Shown here in pieces: positions 35,527 to 48,979 of a stretch of 55,542 nucleotides of DNA; the stretch's first letter is position 1; every line of letters starts with the position of its first letter. This DNA is from Rhodocyclaceae bacterium (GTDB lineage: Bacteria > Pseudomonadota > Gammaproteobacteria > Burkholderiales > Rhodocyclaceae), in NCBI GenBank assembly GCA_018883385.1, contig VEQD01000004.1, forward strand, positions 3,774 to 59,315, in the 5' to 3' direction. The notes beneath the pieces were generated by a model that had not been told where the DNA came from, made no database searches, and saw only the letters and a program-made list of their open reading frames with translations. Made by a program: the position numbers and the translations under genes.

Positions 35527-37184
35527 GTGCGCTGGCCCGCGCGTTGATCGATAGCGGGCGGGTTTCAGCCGGCGAATTGGCACGGTGCCAAGCGCGGTGC
35601 GCCCAGAGAGGGACCAGCCTGCCCTTTGAGCTGATTCAGGGGGGTTCCATCGGTAGCGATGCGCTCACTCATTTTATTGCCGAGACCTTCGGCTTTAGCC
35701 GTTGTGATGCTTTTCAGCTGGACGCGACACCATTGATCCATGGGTTACCACCAACCCTGTATCAGGATCCACGCTATCTGCCTCTTGCCCAGAACGGTCA
35801 ACAACTGCTGCTGGCGATGGCAGACCCAACGGATGATGCGTTGATTAATCTTGCACGCTTTCAATCTGGTCTGGCTATTGAACCCTTGGTAGCTGATAGT
35901 CAACTATTGGCAGCAACCGTTGAACGCTTGAAGACCTTGCCCCAGGGCCCCAGCAGCGATGCGGCCAAACCCGCACCCGCCACAGAAACCGGCGCGGTCG
36001 ATGACGCACCGGCGGTCAAGTTTTTACAACAGATCCTCTCTGAAGCGGTCGAACGTGACGCCTCGGATGTGCACTTTGAACCTTTTGAGGCCAACTACCG
36101 GATCCGGTTTCGCATCGATGGCCTCCTTCAGGAAGCCGAGACGCCACCCCCCGAAATCCGCGCTATGCTGGCATCGCGTTTAAAGGTGCTATCGCGACTG
36201 AACATTGCCGAAAAACGGCTGCCGCAGGATGGCCAGATGCGAATCGATACGGATCAGGGTAAACCGGTCGATTTCCGGATCAGCACCATGCCGACCCTCT
36301 ATGGGGAAAAGATTGTGCTGCGCATCCTGGATCGACAGAACGCTCGGCGCAGTATCGACCAGCTGGGCATGAGCGAGACCCAACGCGCCCAGCTGCTACA
36401 AGCCATTCGTCAACCCAGCGGCATGATTCTGGTGACGGGGCCAACAGGCTCAGGCAAAACCGTCTCGCTGTATGCGTGTCTGAATGAACTCAATCAGACT
36501 GGCGTCAATATTTCAACCGCCGAAGATCCGGTAGAGATTCCTGTAACCGGCATCAATCAGGTGAACATCGACGAACGAACTGGCCTGACCTTCGCTGTGG
36601 CGTTACGGGCGTTCATGCGGCAAGACCCCGACATCCTGATGATCGGTGAAATCCGCGATTTCGAAACCGCCGATACCGCGGTCAAAGCGGCACAAACTGG
36701 CCACCTACTCCTTTCGACGCTGCATACGCGTTCGGCACCCGCCAGCCTGGAACGTTTGCGGCAGCTGGGTCTGCCCGCATTTAATGTCGCGGGCAGCGTC
36801 CTGCTGATCGTTGCTCAGCGCCTGGTGCGCAGGCTGTGTGATTGCAAGACCGCGGAGACCACCATCGACGAGACAGCGCTGAGCGCTGCCGGATTCAGCA
36901 ATGACGATTTAGAAGCCCGCGGCAAAAATATCTGGCAACTGTATCGCCCGGTCGGCTGCAAAAAATGTGGGCAGACTGGCTACAAAGGTCGATTGGGGCT
37001 GTTCGAGGTACTCCCCGTCAGCCATGACATGCAACGCATCATTCTGGCCAATGGCAGCACACTGGATATGGCGGCACAAGCCAGGAAAGAAGGTCTGATG
37101 GATCTGCGCCAGGCCGGACTGGCGAAAGTCATGGCGGGCGAGACATCGCTTGACGAAGTGCTTGCGGCGACGGACCCCTGGTAA
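35523..37184 (+). CDS. pilB: Type IV pilus assembly ATPase PilB
   Basis: 553-residue hexameric ATPase driving pilus extension. N-terminal MshEN-type domain (about 1-140), then the GspE core with Walker A GPTGSGKT at residues 306-313, an Asp box and Walker B (DILMIGEIRDFETAD), a His box (LLLSTLHTRSA), and a tetra-cysteine zinc site (CDC and CKKC). The C terminus ends in the usual (D)E(V)LxATDP. It overlaps ypjD by 4 bases and is followed 4 bases later by pilC. Confidence 0.96.
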   Translation: MSALARALIDSGRVSAGELARCQARCAQRGTSLPFELIQGGSIGSDALTHFIAETFGFSRCDAFQLDATPLIHGLPPTLYQDPRYLPLAQNGQQLLLAMADPTDDALINLARFQSGLAIEPLVADSQLLAATVERLKTLPQGPSSDAAKPAPATETGAVDDAPAVKFLQQILSEAVERDASDVHFEPFEANYRIRFRIDGLLQEAETPPPEIRAMLASRLKVLSRLNIAEKRLPQDGQMRIDTDQGKPVDFRISTMPTLYGEKIVLRILDRQNARRSIDQLGMSETQRAQLLQAIRQPSGMILVTGPTGSGKTVSLYACLNELNQTGVNISTAEDPVEIPVTGINQVNIDERTGLTFAVALRAFMRQDPDILMIGEIRDFETADTAVKAAQTGHLLLSTLHTRSAPASLERLRQLGLPAFNVAGSVLLIVAQRLVRRLCDCKTAETTIDETALSAAGFSNDDLEARGKNIWQLYRPVGCKKCGQTGYKGRLGLFEVLPVSHDMQRIILANGSTLDMAAQARKEGLMDLRQAGLAKVMAGETSLDEVLAATDPW

Positions 37185-37188
37185 TGCA

Positions 37189-38400
37189 ATGGCCAATCAG
37201 CACGCACCAGTGAGATCCTCACGATTCAAATGGTCGGGCATCGGCACGAATGGCGCCACGCTATCCGGCGAGCTGGTCGCATCGAGTGAGGTACGCGCCC
37301 GCATGGCACTTCGCCAACAGGGGATTACACCCACGCGAGTCGACCGGAGCCGGCGCCGAGCAACCCGTCTGCCCGCCAAGACGGTGGCCTTTCTGCTGCG
37401 GCAACTGGCCACACTGATCCGCTCTGGCGTGCCGATCCTGTCTGCCTTCGATATCATCGCCCGCAGCCAGGAACGGCCGGAGGCCACCCAGCTCTTATTA
37501 CAGATCCGCACGGATCTGCAAACCGGTGCGTCGTTGGCCACAGCGCTGACACGCCACCCTGCCAATTTTGATGAACTCACCTGCACGCTGGTTGCCGCTG
37601 GGGAGCAATCGGGCCTGCTCGATGTGATGCTGGGGCGCATCGCCGATTACCAGGAAAAAATGTTGGCGATTCGCAGCAAATTACGCAGTGCACTCGTCTA
37701 CCCCGTCGCCATCCTGTCGGTGGCCATGATCGTGACGGTACTGATGCTGGTGTATGTCGTACCCGCTTTTGAGAACACATTCCGTAGTTTCGGTGCGGCA
37801 TTGCCGCTACCGACACGCATCATTATCGATGCATCCGCAGCGCTGCGTGATTACGGGCTCATCCTCGCGCTGTTGTGCTCGTTCATTGCTGCTGGTCTTG
37901 TTCACCAATGGCGCAACAACAAGGATTGGCAGGAGGCGACCGATCGTTGGCTATTGCGACTGCCCGTGTTGGGTTCACTGCTCCATCGCGCCGCGTTGGC
38001 CCGTTGGAGCCGGACCCTTGCCAGTCTTTATGGGGCCGGCATTCCGTTGTTGGAGTCACTCACTCCGGCGGGCAACGCCACTGGAAACCATGTATTCCGG
38101 CTGGCCAGCCAGGTGCTGCGCCAAAAAGTCAGTGAGGGCGACAACCTCTCACGCGCACTCTCACGGCAAACCGTCTTCTCCCCGCTCCTGGTTCAAATGG
38201 TGGGGATCGGCGAGGAATCAGGAACGCTGGACGAAATGCTCAATAAAGTCGCCGATATCTACGACCGGGAAGTGGATGAGGCCGTCACCCAACTGGGCAC
38301 CCTGATGGAGCCACTGCTCATGGTCGTCCTTGGCGGCATCATTGGTGGCCTGGTGATTGCCATGTACTTGCCGATCTTCCAGCTGGGCTCAGTCCTCTAG
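37189..38400 (+). CDS. pilC: Type IV pilus inner-membrane platform protein PilC
   Basis: 403-residue GspF-family protein anchoring the pilus machine in the inner membrane. Two GspF repeats are visible (about 65-190 and 265-395), with membrane segments near 175-200, 220-245 and 375-400. N-terminal FKWSGIGTNGATLSGEL is the usual PilC start. Start ATG 37189, 4 bases after pilB. The prepilin peptidase gene pilD, which often follows pilC, is absent: the next gene is DUF502-aspS. Confidence 0.95.
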   Translation: MANQHAPVRSSRFKWSGIGTNGATLSGELVASSEVRARMALRQQGITPTRVDRSRRRATRLPAKTVAFLLRQLATLIRSGVPILSAFDIIARSQERPEATQLLLQIRTDLQTGASLATALTRHPANFDELTCTLVAAGEQSGLLDVMLGRIADYQEKMLAIRSKLRSALVYPVAILSVAMIVTVLMLVYVVPAFENTFRSFGAALPLPTRIIIDASAALRDYGLILALLCSFIAAGLVHQWRNNKDWQEATDRWLLRLPVLGSLLHRAALARWSRTLASLYGAGIPLLESLTPAGNATGNHVFRLASQVLRQKVSEGDNLSRALSRQTVFSPLLVQMVGIGEESGTLDEMLNKVADIYDREVDEAVTQLGTLMEPLLMVVLGGIIGGLVIAMYLPIFQLGSVL

Positions 38401-38462
38401 GGATCGTCGGAGGCTACCCCCTCAAGACCGACCCGGCGCGCCCAGATTCGCCTGACGTCCGC

Positions 38463-38468
38463 TATAAT
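38463..38468 (+). promoter_or_regulatory. -10 element upstream of DUF502-aspS
   Basis: Perfect TATAAT, 54 bases before the DUF502 start codon; no clear -35. Confidence 0.4.
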
Positions 38469-38516
38469 CAAGGGTTTGACAAATTCGCTCAAGCGACAAC
38501 CCATCCCTAACCCATC

Positions 38517-39179
38517 GTGAAACGCTACTTCATCACCGGACTGCTTATCTGGGCCCCACTCGGCATTACGATCTGGGTGTTGTCGTTCATTCTGGGCATG
38601 ATGGATCAGTCGATCATGTTGCTGCCCACCGAATGGCAGCCACGCAATCACCTGGGCTTTCACATCCCCGGTCTGGGCGCCCTGATGACCCTGCTGATTG
38701 TGTTCCTCACGGGGCTGCTCACAGCCAACTTCATCGGCCAACGTCTGGTGCGCTGGTGGGAAGCGTTGCTGCATCGTATCCCGGTCGTGCGTTCGGTCTA
38801 TCAGAGCGTCAAGCAGATTTCAGATACCGTTTTTTCGCCGTCTGGTCAGGCTTTCCGCCAGGCCGTCTTGCTGCAATATCCGCGCCAAGGTAGCTGGACA
38901 ATCGGATTCCTGACGGGCAAACCCGGGGGTGAAATTGCCGATTATCTGAGCGGCGAGATGGTCAGCCTGTATGTGCCCACGACCCCCAATCCGACCTCGG
39001 GATTCTTCCTGATGGTGCCCAAAGCCGATGTCATTGAACTCGATATGTCGGTAGAAGATGCGCTCAAGTACCTCATCTCGATGGGTGTCGTGGCGCCCGC
39101 TGCCCTGCCGGTCAGAACCCCGGACACCATTTCCGCAGAAACGACCCGCAAACAAGCCGACACCTACGCCGGCGACTGA
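38517..39179 (+). CDS. DUF502 family membrane protein
   Basis: 220-residue protein with two N-terminal membrane segments (about residues 8-30 and 52-75) and a soluble C-terminal part with RIPVVRSVYQSVKQISDTVF and YVPTTPNPTSGFF, the DUF502 signature. Function unknown. Start is GTG 38517. It lies 30 bases before aspS, a pairing common in Betaproteobacteria and suggesting one transcript. The C-terminal tail is Thr/Ala-rich and probably unstructured. Confidence 0.88.
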   Translation: MKRYFITGLLIWAPLGITIWVLSFILGMMDQSIMLLPTEWQPRNHLGFHIPGLGALMTLLIVFLTGLLTANFIGQRLVRWWEALLHRIPVVRSVYQSVKQISDTVFSPSGQAFRQAVLLQYPRQGSWTIGFLTGKPGGEIADYLSGEMVSLYVPTTPNPTSGFFLMVPKADVIELDMSVEDALKYLISMGVVAPAALPVRTPDTISAETTRKQADTYAGD

Positions 39180-39209
39180 TTTCCACCCTAAAGAAAAGCA
39201 AGCACTCCC

Positions 39210-41018
39210 ATGCGTACTCATTACTGCAGCGACCTTAACCCAACGCTCAATGAGCAGATCGTTACCCTTTGTGGCTGGGCGCATCGTCGCCGCGACCATG
39301 GTGGCGTGATCTTCATTGATCTGCGCGACCGTAGCGGCTTGGCACAGGTGGTCTGCGACCCGGATCGCCCGGAGATGTTTCAGATCGCAGAATCAGTCCG
39401 CGGCGAGTTCTGCCTGAAGATCACCGGCAAGGTACGCCCACGTCCGGCCGGCACCGAAAACACGACCCTGGCCTCCGGCGGCATCGAGGTGCTGTGTCAC
39501 GACATCGAAGTGCTTAACCCCTCGGTGACGCCACCGTTTCAGGTGGATGAGGAGCATCTGTCGGAAACGGTACGCCTCACCCATCGCGTGATGGATCTGC
39601 GCCGTCCAGCGATGCAGAAAAATCTGCAACTGCGTTATCGTGTGGCTCGAGCGTTCCGCCGCTACCTCGATGATCATGGTTTCATCGACATCGAAACCCC
39701 GATGCTCACCAAATCGACGCCGGAAGGCGCCCGTGACTATCTGGTGCCATCACGGGTTCATGACGGCCAGTTCTTCGCACTGCCGCAGTCGCCGCAGCTC
39801 TTTAAGCAACTCCTCATGGTGGCCGGCTTCGACCGCTACTATCAGATCGTCAAGTGCTTCCGCGACGAAGATCTGCGAGCCGATCGCCAACCCGAATTCA
39901 CCCAGGTCGATATCGAAACCTCGTTCCTCAGCGAAGAGGAGATCATGGTGCTGATGGAAGGCCTGATTCGCTACGTCTTCAAGGACGCGCTGGATGTCGA
40001 ACTGCCCAACCCGTTCCCGCGCATGGCCTATGCCGAAGCGATGGCGCGCTTTGGTTCGGACAAACCCGACATGCGTGTGACGCTGGAGCTGACCGATGTC
40101 ACCGATGCCGTCGCTGATGTGGCCTTCAAGGTATTCAGTGGCCCGGCCACGTCCGGCGGCCGCGTTGCGGCCATGCGCATCCCGGGTGGTGCTTCACTAA
40201 CCCGAGGTGAGATTGACGAATACACCAAGTTCGTTGGCATCTATGGTGCCAAGGGTCTGGCCTACATCAAGGTCAACGATGCGTCACAGCCTAACGAAAC
40301 CGGCCTGCAATCACCGATCGTGAAGAACCTGCACGAGACGGCACTCAAAACCATTCTGGAGCGCACCGGCGCCAAGAGCGGTGACCTGATCTTCTTTGGT
40401 GCTGACACGACCAAGGTCGTGAACGATGCGTTGGGCGCCCTGCGCGTCAAGATCGGCCACGAAAAGAACTTCATGAATGGCACTGTCTGGGCGCCGATCT
40501 GGATCGTCGACTTCCCGATGTTCGAGTACGACGACGATGACAAACGCTGGAATGCCTGCCACCACCCGTTCACGAGTCCGAAAGATGACCACATCGAACT
40601 TCTCACCACGGATCCGGGCAACTGCCTGGCCAAGGCCTACGACATTGCGCTCAACGGCTGGGAAATTGGTGGTGGCTCGGTGCGTATTCATCGTGCTGAC
40701 GTCCAGGAGAAAGTCTTTAATGCGCTGGGCATTGGGGAAGAAGAACAAAAACTCAAATTCGGCTTCCTGCTCGATGCGCTGAAATATGGCGCACCACCGC
40801 ATGGCGGTCTGGCCTTCGGTCTGGACCGTATCGTGACGATGATGACCGGTGCCGAATCGATCCGTGACGTGATTGCTTTCCCGAAAACACAACGTGCCCA
40901 GTGTCTACTGACTGATGCACCGTCCCCGGTCGACGAGAAGCAGCTGCGCGAACTGCACATCCGGCTGCGCCAGCCCGCGGTGCAGCCGACAGCGGCCGAC
41001 ACCAGGACGCCCGGCTAA
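39210..41018 (+). CDS. aspS: Aspartyl-tRNA synthetase
   Basis: 602-residue bacterial-type class II AspRS. N-terminal OB anticodon-binding domain (about 1-110, [19 protein letters not shown]), motif 2 [21 protein letters not shown] (about 215-235), the bacterial GAD insertion (about 280-420) and motif 3 [10 protein letters not shown] (about 530). Length as in E. coli. Whether it also charges tRNA(Asn), as in some Betaproteobacteria, cannot be told. Between DUF502 and the barstar-like gene, about 30 bases on each side. Confidence 0.97.
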   Translation: MRTHYCSDLNPTLNEQIVTLCGWAHRRRDHGGVIFIDLRDRSGLAQVVCDPDRPEMFQIAESVRGEFCLKITGKVRPRPAGTENTTLASGGIEVLCHDIEVLNPSVTPPFQVDEEHLSETVRLTHRVMDLRRPAMQKNLQLRYRVARAFRRYLDDHGFIDIETPMLTKSTPEGARDYLVPSRVHDGQFFALPQSPQLFKQLLMVAGFDRYYQIVKCFRDEDLRADRQPEFTQVDIETSFLSEEEIMVLMEGLIRYVFKDALDVELPNPFPRMAYAEAMARFGSDKPDMRVTLELTDVTDAVADVAFKVFSGPATSGGRVAAMRIPGGASLTRGEIDEYTKFVGIYGAKGLAYIKVNDASQPNETGLQSPIVKNLHETALKTILERTGAKSGDLIFFGADTTKVVNDALGALRVKIGHEKNFMNGTVWAPIWIVDFPMFEYDDDDKRWNACHHPFTSPKDDHIELLTTDPGNCLAKAYDIALNGWEIGGGSVRIHRADVQEKVFNALGIGEEEQKLKFGFLLDALKYGAPPHGGLAFGLDRIVTMMTGAESIRDVIAFPKTQRAQCLLTDAPSPVDEKQLRELHIRLRQPAVQPTAADTRTPG

Positions 41019-41048
41019 GCGCCAGAAGTTTTCGAGCACACATAACCC

Positions 41049-41492
41049 GTGAACCCGGCTGCCTTTGCCCGCCTGCTCGCCGACCATGAGCGGGCAGGCG
41101 TTTATCATCTGACGCCGGGAGGCATGACGGTACTGGCAGAAGCCTGCAAACAAGCGGATCTGCAGCTGATCGTCGTCGCGTTGGCCGAAACGCCGCGCAT
41201 GGCTGACGCCATGGCGCTCCTCACCAAAGCCACGGCCTGCCCGGCGCACGAAGCAGCGCACCTCGACGATCTTGCCGAAATGCTGTGTGATTTTTCCTGG
41301 TTGCCGGCCAATGGCTACGTGATTCTGGTTGAAGACGCCGACAACCTAATCGCCTCGGATCCGACAGGTGTCCAAAAACTGCTTGATGCCTTCCAGGCGG
41401 CAAGCAATTACTGGCAGGAACAGGAAACCCCCTTCTGGGCATTTATCGGGTTACGGGGCGACGGTATTGCCCTCTTACCCATGATTGGTTGA
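41049..41492 (+). CDS. Barstar-family (ribonuclease inhibitor-like) protein
   Basis: 147-residue acidic protein (many Asp/Glu) with the barstar-type fold signature: LQLIVVAL strand, HLDDLAEMLCDFSWLPANGYVILVEDADNL helix-strand region. Such proteins inhibit barnase-type ribonucleases, but no barnase-like gene is nearby, and chromosomal barstar homologs of this kind in Betaproteobacteria have no known partner. Start is GTG 41049 with a weak ribosome-binding site. Followed 4 bases later by nudB. Confidence 0.72.
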   Translation: MNPAAFARLLADHERAGVYHLTPGGMTVLAEACKQADLQLIVVALAETPRMADAMALLTKATACPAHEAAHLDDLAEMLCDFSWLPANGYVILVEDADNLIASDPTGVQKLLDAFQAASNYWQEQETPFWAFIGLRGDGIALLPMIG

Positions 41493-41496
41493 ATCG

Positions 41497-45368
<3,872 letters not shown>

Positions 45369-45419
45369 AATACGCCTCGTTGATGTTGTATTAGAATAAC
45401 AGCCTTAACGATCAATAAG

Positions 45420-45437
45420 CCCTCCCGCTTCGGAGGG
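45420..45437. other. GC-rich hairpin upstream of cytochrome c4
   Basis: CCCTCC/GGAGGG, 6 bp with a CGCTTC loop, 30 bases before the cytochrome c4 start codon. No T-run on either side; it may be a leader structure. Confidence 0.35.
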
Positions 45438-45467
45438 ATTGCTAACCGTCCTGTTTGGAGTGTGGAG

Positions 45468-46115
45468 ATGATCCGAGCTATCGCATTCGCCCTGATGTGC
45501 TCTGTCAGCGCCCTGGCTATCGCCCAGGAATCTAAGCCCGTAGCGCCCCCCGCCGCCGCGACCGATGCACCGGCCATTGCTAAAAATGTGTGTGCCGCGT
45601 GTCATGGAGTTGATGGCAACAGCGCCATTCCTGCCAATCCGAACCTGGCCGGTCAACACGCCAGCTACCTCGTCAAGCAACTAAAGAATTTCAAGACCTC
45701 ACCAGATGGTAAGCCCCCCCTGCGTCAGAATGCGGTGATGAACGGCATGGCTGCGCCGCTGACCGATGACGACATCAAGACACTGGCCGCCTACTTCTCC
45801 AAGCAAACGCTGACGCCGGCAGTCGCCAAGGACGAAAAGCTCGCCGTCGAAGGTCGCAAGCTGTGGCGCGCCGGTGATGCCAAGAAGGGTATCCCCGCAT
45901 GTGCCGGTTGTCATGGTGTCGCTGGTGCCGGCCTACCAGCCCAATACCCGGCGCTGGCGGGTCAGCATCCGGATTACACCATCTCCCAGCTGCAGCAATT
46001 CCGTGATGGCGTTCGTGCCAACGATCCGGAAGCCATGATGCGCACCATCGCCGCCAAAATGACCGACAAGCAGATGTCCGCGGTCGCCGAGTATGCGGCC
46101 GGTTTGCGCCAGTAA
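45468..46115 (+). CDS. Cytochrome c4-type di-heme protein, periplasmic
   Basis: 215-residue secreted protein. A signal peptide (about residues 1-21, ending ALAIA-Q) precedes two cytochrome c domains, each with one heme site: CAACH near residue 42 and CAGCH near residue 146. The distal Met ligands are in AVMNGMA and in MRTIAAKM. Cytochromes c4 carry electrons to terminal oxidases. GTGTGGAG lies ahead of the ATG (45468). Strong terminator downstream. Divergent from engB. Confidence 0.93.
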   Translation: MIRAIAFALMCSVSALAIAQESKPVAPPAAATDAPAIAKNVCAACHGVDGNSAIPANPNLAGQHASYLVKQLKNFKTSPDGKPPLRQNAVMNGMAAPLTDDDIKTLAAYFSKQTLTPAVAKDEKLAVEGRKLWRAGDAKKGIPACAGCHGVAGAGLPAQYPALAGQHPDYTISQLQQFRDGVRANDPEAMMRTIAAKMTDKQMSAVAEYAAGLRQ

Positions 46116-46131
46116 TCGTTTCGCCCGTTTC

Positions 46132-46162
46132 AAAAAAAGGCAGCCGGTCGGCTGCCTTTTTT
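46132..46162. terminator. Bidirectional terminator between cytochrome c4 and the DUF455 gene
   Basis: GGCAGCC/GGCTGCC with a 4-base loop, seven A before and six T after, so it can end the rightward cytochrome transcript and the leftward bioB-bioC-DUF455 transcript. Confidence 0.88.
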
Positions 46163-46961
46163 ACTGCGCCTGGAGTAGCGCTAACTCGGCCGCATCAAAA
46201 CCTGCAGCCAGACGCGCCGCGGCGTTGAGGGGCGGGCGGGGCCAGGGTGCCTCATAACGCTTGATCAGGCCACGATACGTTTCGGCAACCGGCAGGTGTT
46301 GTTGTGCACACAGGCGGCGGAACCAGCGATCGCCAAGTGCGACATGACGCACTTCATCTCGGGCGATCACCGACAACGCACGCAGCGAAGGCTTGTCACC
46401 AACGCCCTGAAACCCTCGGAAAATCGGCGGCATTGCATCCAGTCCGCGCGCTTCCATCAGGCGCGGCACCAGCGCCATGCGTACCAACACATTGTCAGCC
46501 GTTTCCTCGGCCAATTGCCACAAGCCGGCATGCGCCGGCAGGTCGCCGTAGTTCGTGCCGAGCGCCTGCATCAGTTCGGCCACCAGACTAAAGTGATACG
46601 CCTCTTCAATTGCAACGCCCAGCCAGTCCCGGACAAATAACGCACCGAGTGCATGAAAGCGCCACGCGGCATCGAGCGCGAGATTGATCGCATTGAATTC
46701 GATATGCGCGATCGCATGCAGTAGCGCAGCCCGACCGGCCGGATCGATGGCGCGCCGTTGTGGCAAATCAGCGGGGGGCACACAGATCGGTTGCTTCGGG
46801 CGTCCAATCTCGGCGCATGACGGCGCTGCACCCAAAACGAGCGCTTCAGAATCTGCCAGCGACAAATAGCAGGGGATCAGCGCGTCGAGGGCGGCGCATT
46901 TATCGGCCACCGTCGTTGCCGCCCATGCCGTCTGCAGGCGTTCCTGCAAGCCTTGCAACAT
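46161..46961 (-). CDS. DUF455 ferritin-like family protein
   Basis: 266-residue all-helical protein of the ferritin-like DUF455 family. Glu/His ligand pairs for a di-iron site are visible: AHIEFNAI (about residue 87), IEEAYHFSL (about 116) and RDEVRHVALG (about 207). Function unknown; relatives in the wider fold hydroxylate tRNA or act as oxidases. It starts 4 bases after bioC, so it is cotranscribed with the biotin genes, which may or may not reflect a shared role. It ends at the bidirectional terminator. Confidence 0.85.
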   Translation of the reverse strand: MLQGLQERLQTAWAATTVADKCAALDALIPCYLSLADSEALVLGAAPSCAEIGRPKQPICVPPADLPQRRAIDPAGRAALLHAIAHIEFNAINLALDAAWRFHALGALFVRDWLGVAIEEAYHFSLVAELMQALGTNYGDLPAHAGLWQLAEETADNVLVRMALVPRLMEARGLDAMPPIFRGFQGVGDKPSLRALSVIARDEVRHVALGDRWFRRLCAQQHLPVAETYRGLIKRYEAPWPRPPLNAAARLAAGFDAAELALLQAQ

Positions 46962-46965
46962 GCGC

Positions 46966-47892
46966 TCAGACCTGTCGTGGCGATTGGCCGGGGCGCGGCA
47001 TGAAATTCACCACGGCGCGACCATCTTCATGCTGGCGCGGTGCCATCTTCCAGGCGTGTCCTTGCACAAGTTCAAAGGTGAGCGGGTAACGCCCCTGATC
47101 ATCTCGCTGCCAATGCGCAAACACCTGGTGCCAGAACTGTTTGGTTGTTAGGCCGCCCGCACTCATGGCATGGGCGGAGACCGATCCTGCGCGCTGTAAT
47201 TCCTGAAGCGCTTGCCAGGGATCGGCGTAGGTTAGTGTCAATGTTTCCATATCCATCACTGGATCAGAGAACCCGGCATGCACCAACATGTCCCCCACAT
47301 CATGCATATCGGCGAAGTCGTGAATGCGCGGCAGACTTCCGACGACACCGATCGCATGACGCAATTGCTTCAGCGTATCCGGGCCGAACGTGCTGAACAT
47401 CAGTAATCCGCCCACGCCGAGTGCGCGGTTGAACTCCTTAAACACGTCAGGCAGGTGGTTCAACCAGTGTATAGCGGCATTGGACCAGATGAGATCCATG
47501 CTCTGTCCTGCGACCGGGAGTTGCCCCATATTGGCTGCGATACGTGCAGACTGCGAGCGACGCCCGGCATGAAATAAGCGGCGCATAAACCCCAACGCGG
47601 CCTGCTCGGTGGACTGGCCCTGGCGCAGCATCGATAGGCTCTGATCAACCCCAAGCCAGGCGGCGTCCGGATACCGCTTTTGTAAACTCAGGCGATCGGC
47701 GCCAAGTGCACAACCTGCATCAAGTATCCGGGTCGGCGCAATGCGCACCATCGCCAGGCGCTCATCCATCCGGCGCGCCATCTCACGATAAAGAAAATCA
47801 TTGGTGGCAAAGGCTGGCGCCACACGGTCAAAGGCACGACGAATTTTCTCGCCCCAACGGTCCTGACGGAGTCGGGGCGCCGTGCCGGACAT
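46966..47892 (-). CDS. bioC: Malonyl-ACP O-methyltransferase BioC
   Basis: 308-residue SAM-dependent methyltransferase that caps malonyl-ACP to start pimelate synthesis for biotin. N-terminal KIRRAFDRVAPAFATNDFLYREMARRMDERL and SAM loop ILDAGCALGADRLSL (about residue 57), later IWSNAAIHWLNHLP, all BioC-type. The ATG overlaps the bioB stop by one base. Removal of the methyl ester needs BioH or a substitute, not seen in this window. Confidence 0.9.
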   Translation of the reverse strand: MSGTAPRLRQDRWGEKIRRAFDRVAPAFATNDFLYREMARRMDERLAMVRIAPTRILDAGCALGADRLSLQKRYPDAAWLGVDQSLSMLRQGQSTEQAALGFMRRLFHAGRRSQSARIAANMGQLPVAGQSMDLIWSNAAIHWLNHLPDVFKEFNRALGVGGLLMFSTFGPDTLKQLRHAIGVVGSLPRIHDFADMHDVGDMLVHAGFSDPVMDMETLTLTYADPWQALQELQRAGSVSAHAMSAGGLTTKQFWHQVFAHWQRDDQGRYPLTFELVQGHAWKMAPRQHEDGRAVVNFMPRPGQSPRQV

Positions 47893-48896
47893 CAGATGCC
47901 TTTCAGCCCCAAGGTCGCAAACAGCTTCTGGTCACGCGATGTATCGGGGTTACCGGTTGTCAGCAATTGTTCGCCATAAAAAATCGAGTTGGCACCGGCA
48001 AAGAAACACAAGGCCTGCAGTTCATCCGACATTTCCTGACGACCCGCCGATAGGCGTACCCAAGAGGTAGGCATCGTGATGCGTGCAGCGGCGATCATGC
48101 GGACGAACTCGATACCATCAACCGGGTCGACCCCCGCCATGGGGGTGCCGGGGATTGGCACCAGGTTATTGATAGGCACCGAATCGGGCACTGGATCAAG
48201 ATTGGCCAGTTGCGCAATCAGCGCTGCCCGGTTCTTACGATTCTCGCCCATGCCAACGATACCGCCCGAGCACACATGAATGCCCGCCTTGCGCACGCGA
48301 TCCAGCGTGTCCAGACGATCGTCATGCGTGTGTGTGCTGATCACTTCACTGTAGTAGGCCGAATCGGTATCGAGATTGTGGTTGTAGTAATCCAGACCGG
48401 CGGTGGCCAACTTCTCAGCCTGTCCTGGCTTGAGCATCCCGAGCGTCACGCAGGTTTCCAGTCCCAACGCTTTCACCGACTGAACCATATCGACCACCTG
48501 ATCAAGATCCTTGTCTTTCGGACCACGCCAGGCCGCACCCATGCAAAAACGTGAGGAACCCGCATCCTTGGCAGCCTTGGCAGCGGTGATGACATCTTCT
48601 TTGGACATCAGTGCTTCGCGACCGACGTCTGTGTCATAACGCGCAGACTGCGAGCAGTAACCACAATCTTCGGAACAGCCACCCGTCTTGATCGATAGTA
48701 GCGTCGAGCGCTGTACGCCGTTCTCATCAAAATGCTCGGCGTGGATCGCATGCGCTTTGGCCAGCAACGACATGAAGGGCATCTCAATCAGTTCCAAGAC
48801 GGCTTCAGTCGACCAGCGGCCGTTACCCGTTGCCAGCGGTGCGCTATTCTTTGGTCGGGGCCGCACAAAATTCAGGGGGATGGTCTCTGTTTGCAT
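47892..48896 (-). CDS. bioB: Biotin synthase
   Basis: 334-residue radical-SAM enzyme inserting sulfur into dethiobiotin. The [4Fe-4S] motif [13 protein letters not shown] lies at about residues 63-75; the TIM-barrel contains [12 protein letters not shown] and GGIVGMGE. The C-terminal part is complete. Start ATG 48896 has GAGGAA at good spacing. First gene of bioB-bioC-DUF455, divergent from comF. Other biotin genes (bioA, bioD, bioF) are not in the window. Confidence 0.96.
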   Translation of the reverse strand: MQTETIPLNFVRPRPKNSAPLATGNGRWSTEAVLELIEMPFMSLLAKAHAIHAEHFDENGVQRSTLLSIKTGGCSEDCGYCSQSARYDTDVGREALMSKEDVITAAKAAKDAGSSRFCMGAAWRGPKDKDLDQVVDMVQSVKALGLETCVTLGMLKPGQAEKLATAGLDYYNHNLDTDSAYYSEVISTHTHDDRLDTLDRVRKAGIHVCSGGIVGMGENRKNRAALIAQLANLDPVPDSVPINNLVPIPGTPMAGVDPVDGIEFVRMIAAARITMPTSWVRLSAGRQEMSDELQALCFFAGANSIFYGEQLLTTGNPDTSRDQKLFATLGLKGI

Positions 48897-48979
48897 TCGA
48901 TTCCTCGCTCTTGGCGGCAAAGTTAGTGGCCAAGCACGTCATAAAGGCATAATTATGCCCGAAGCCATCCAGAACGCCC

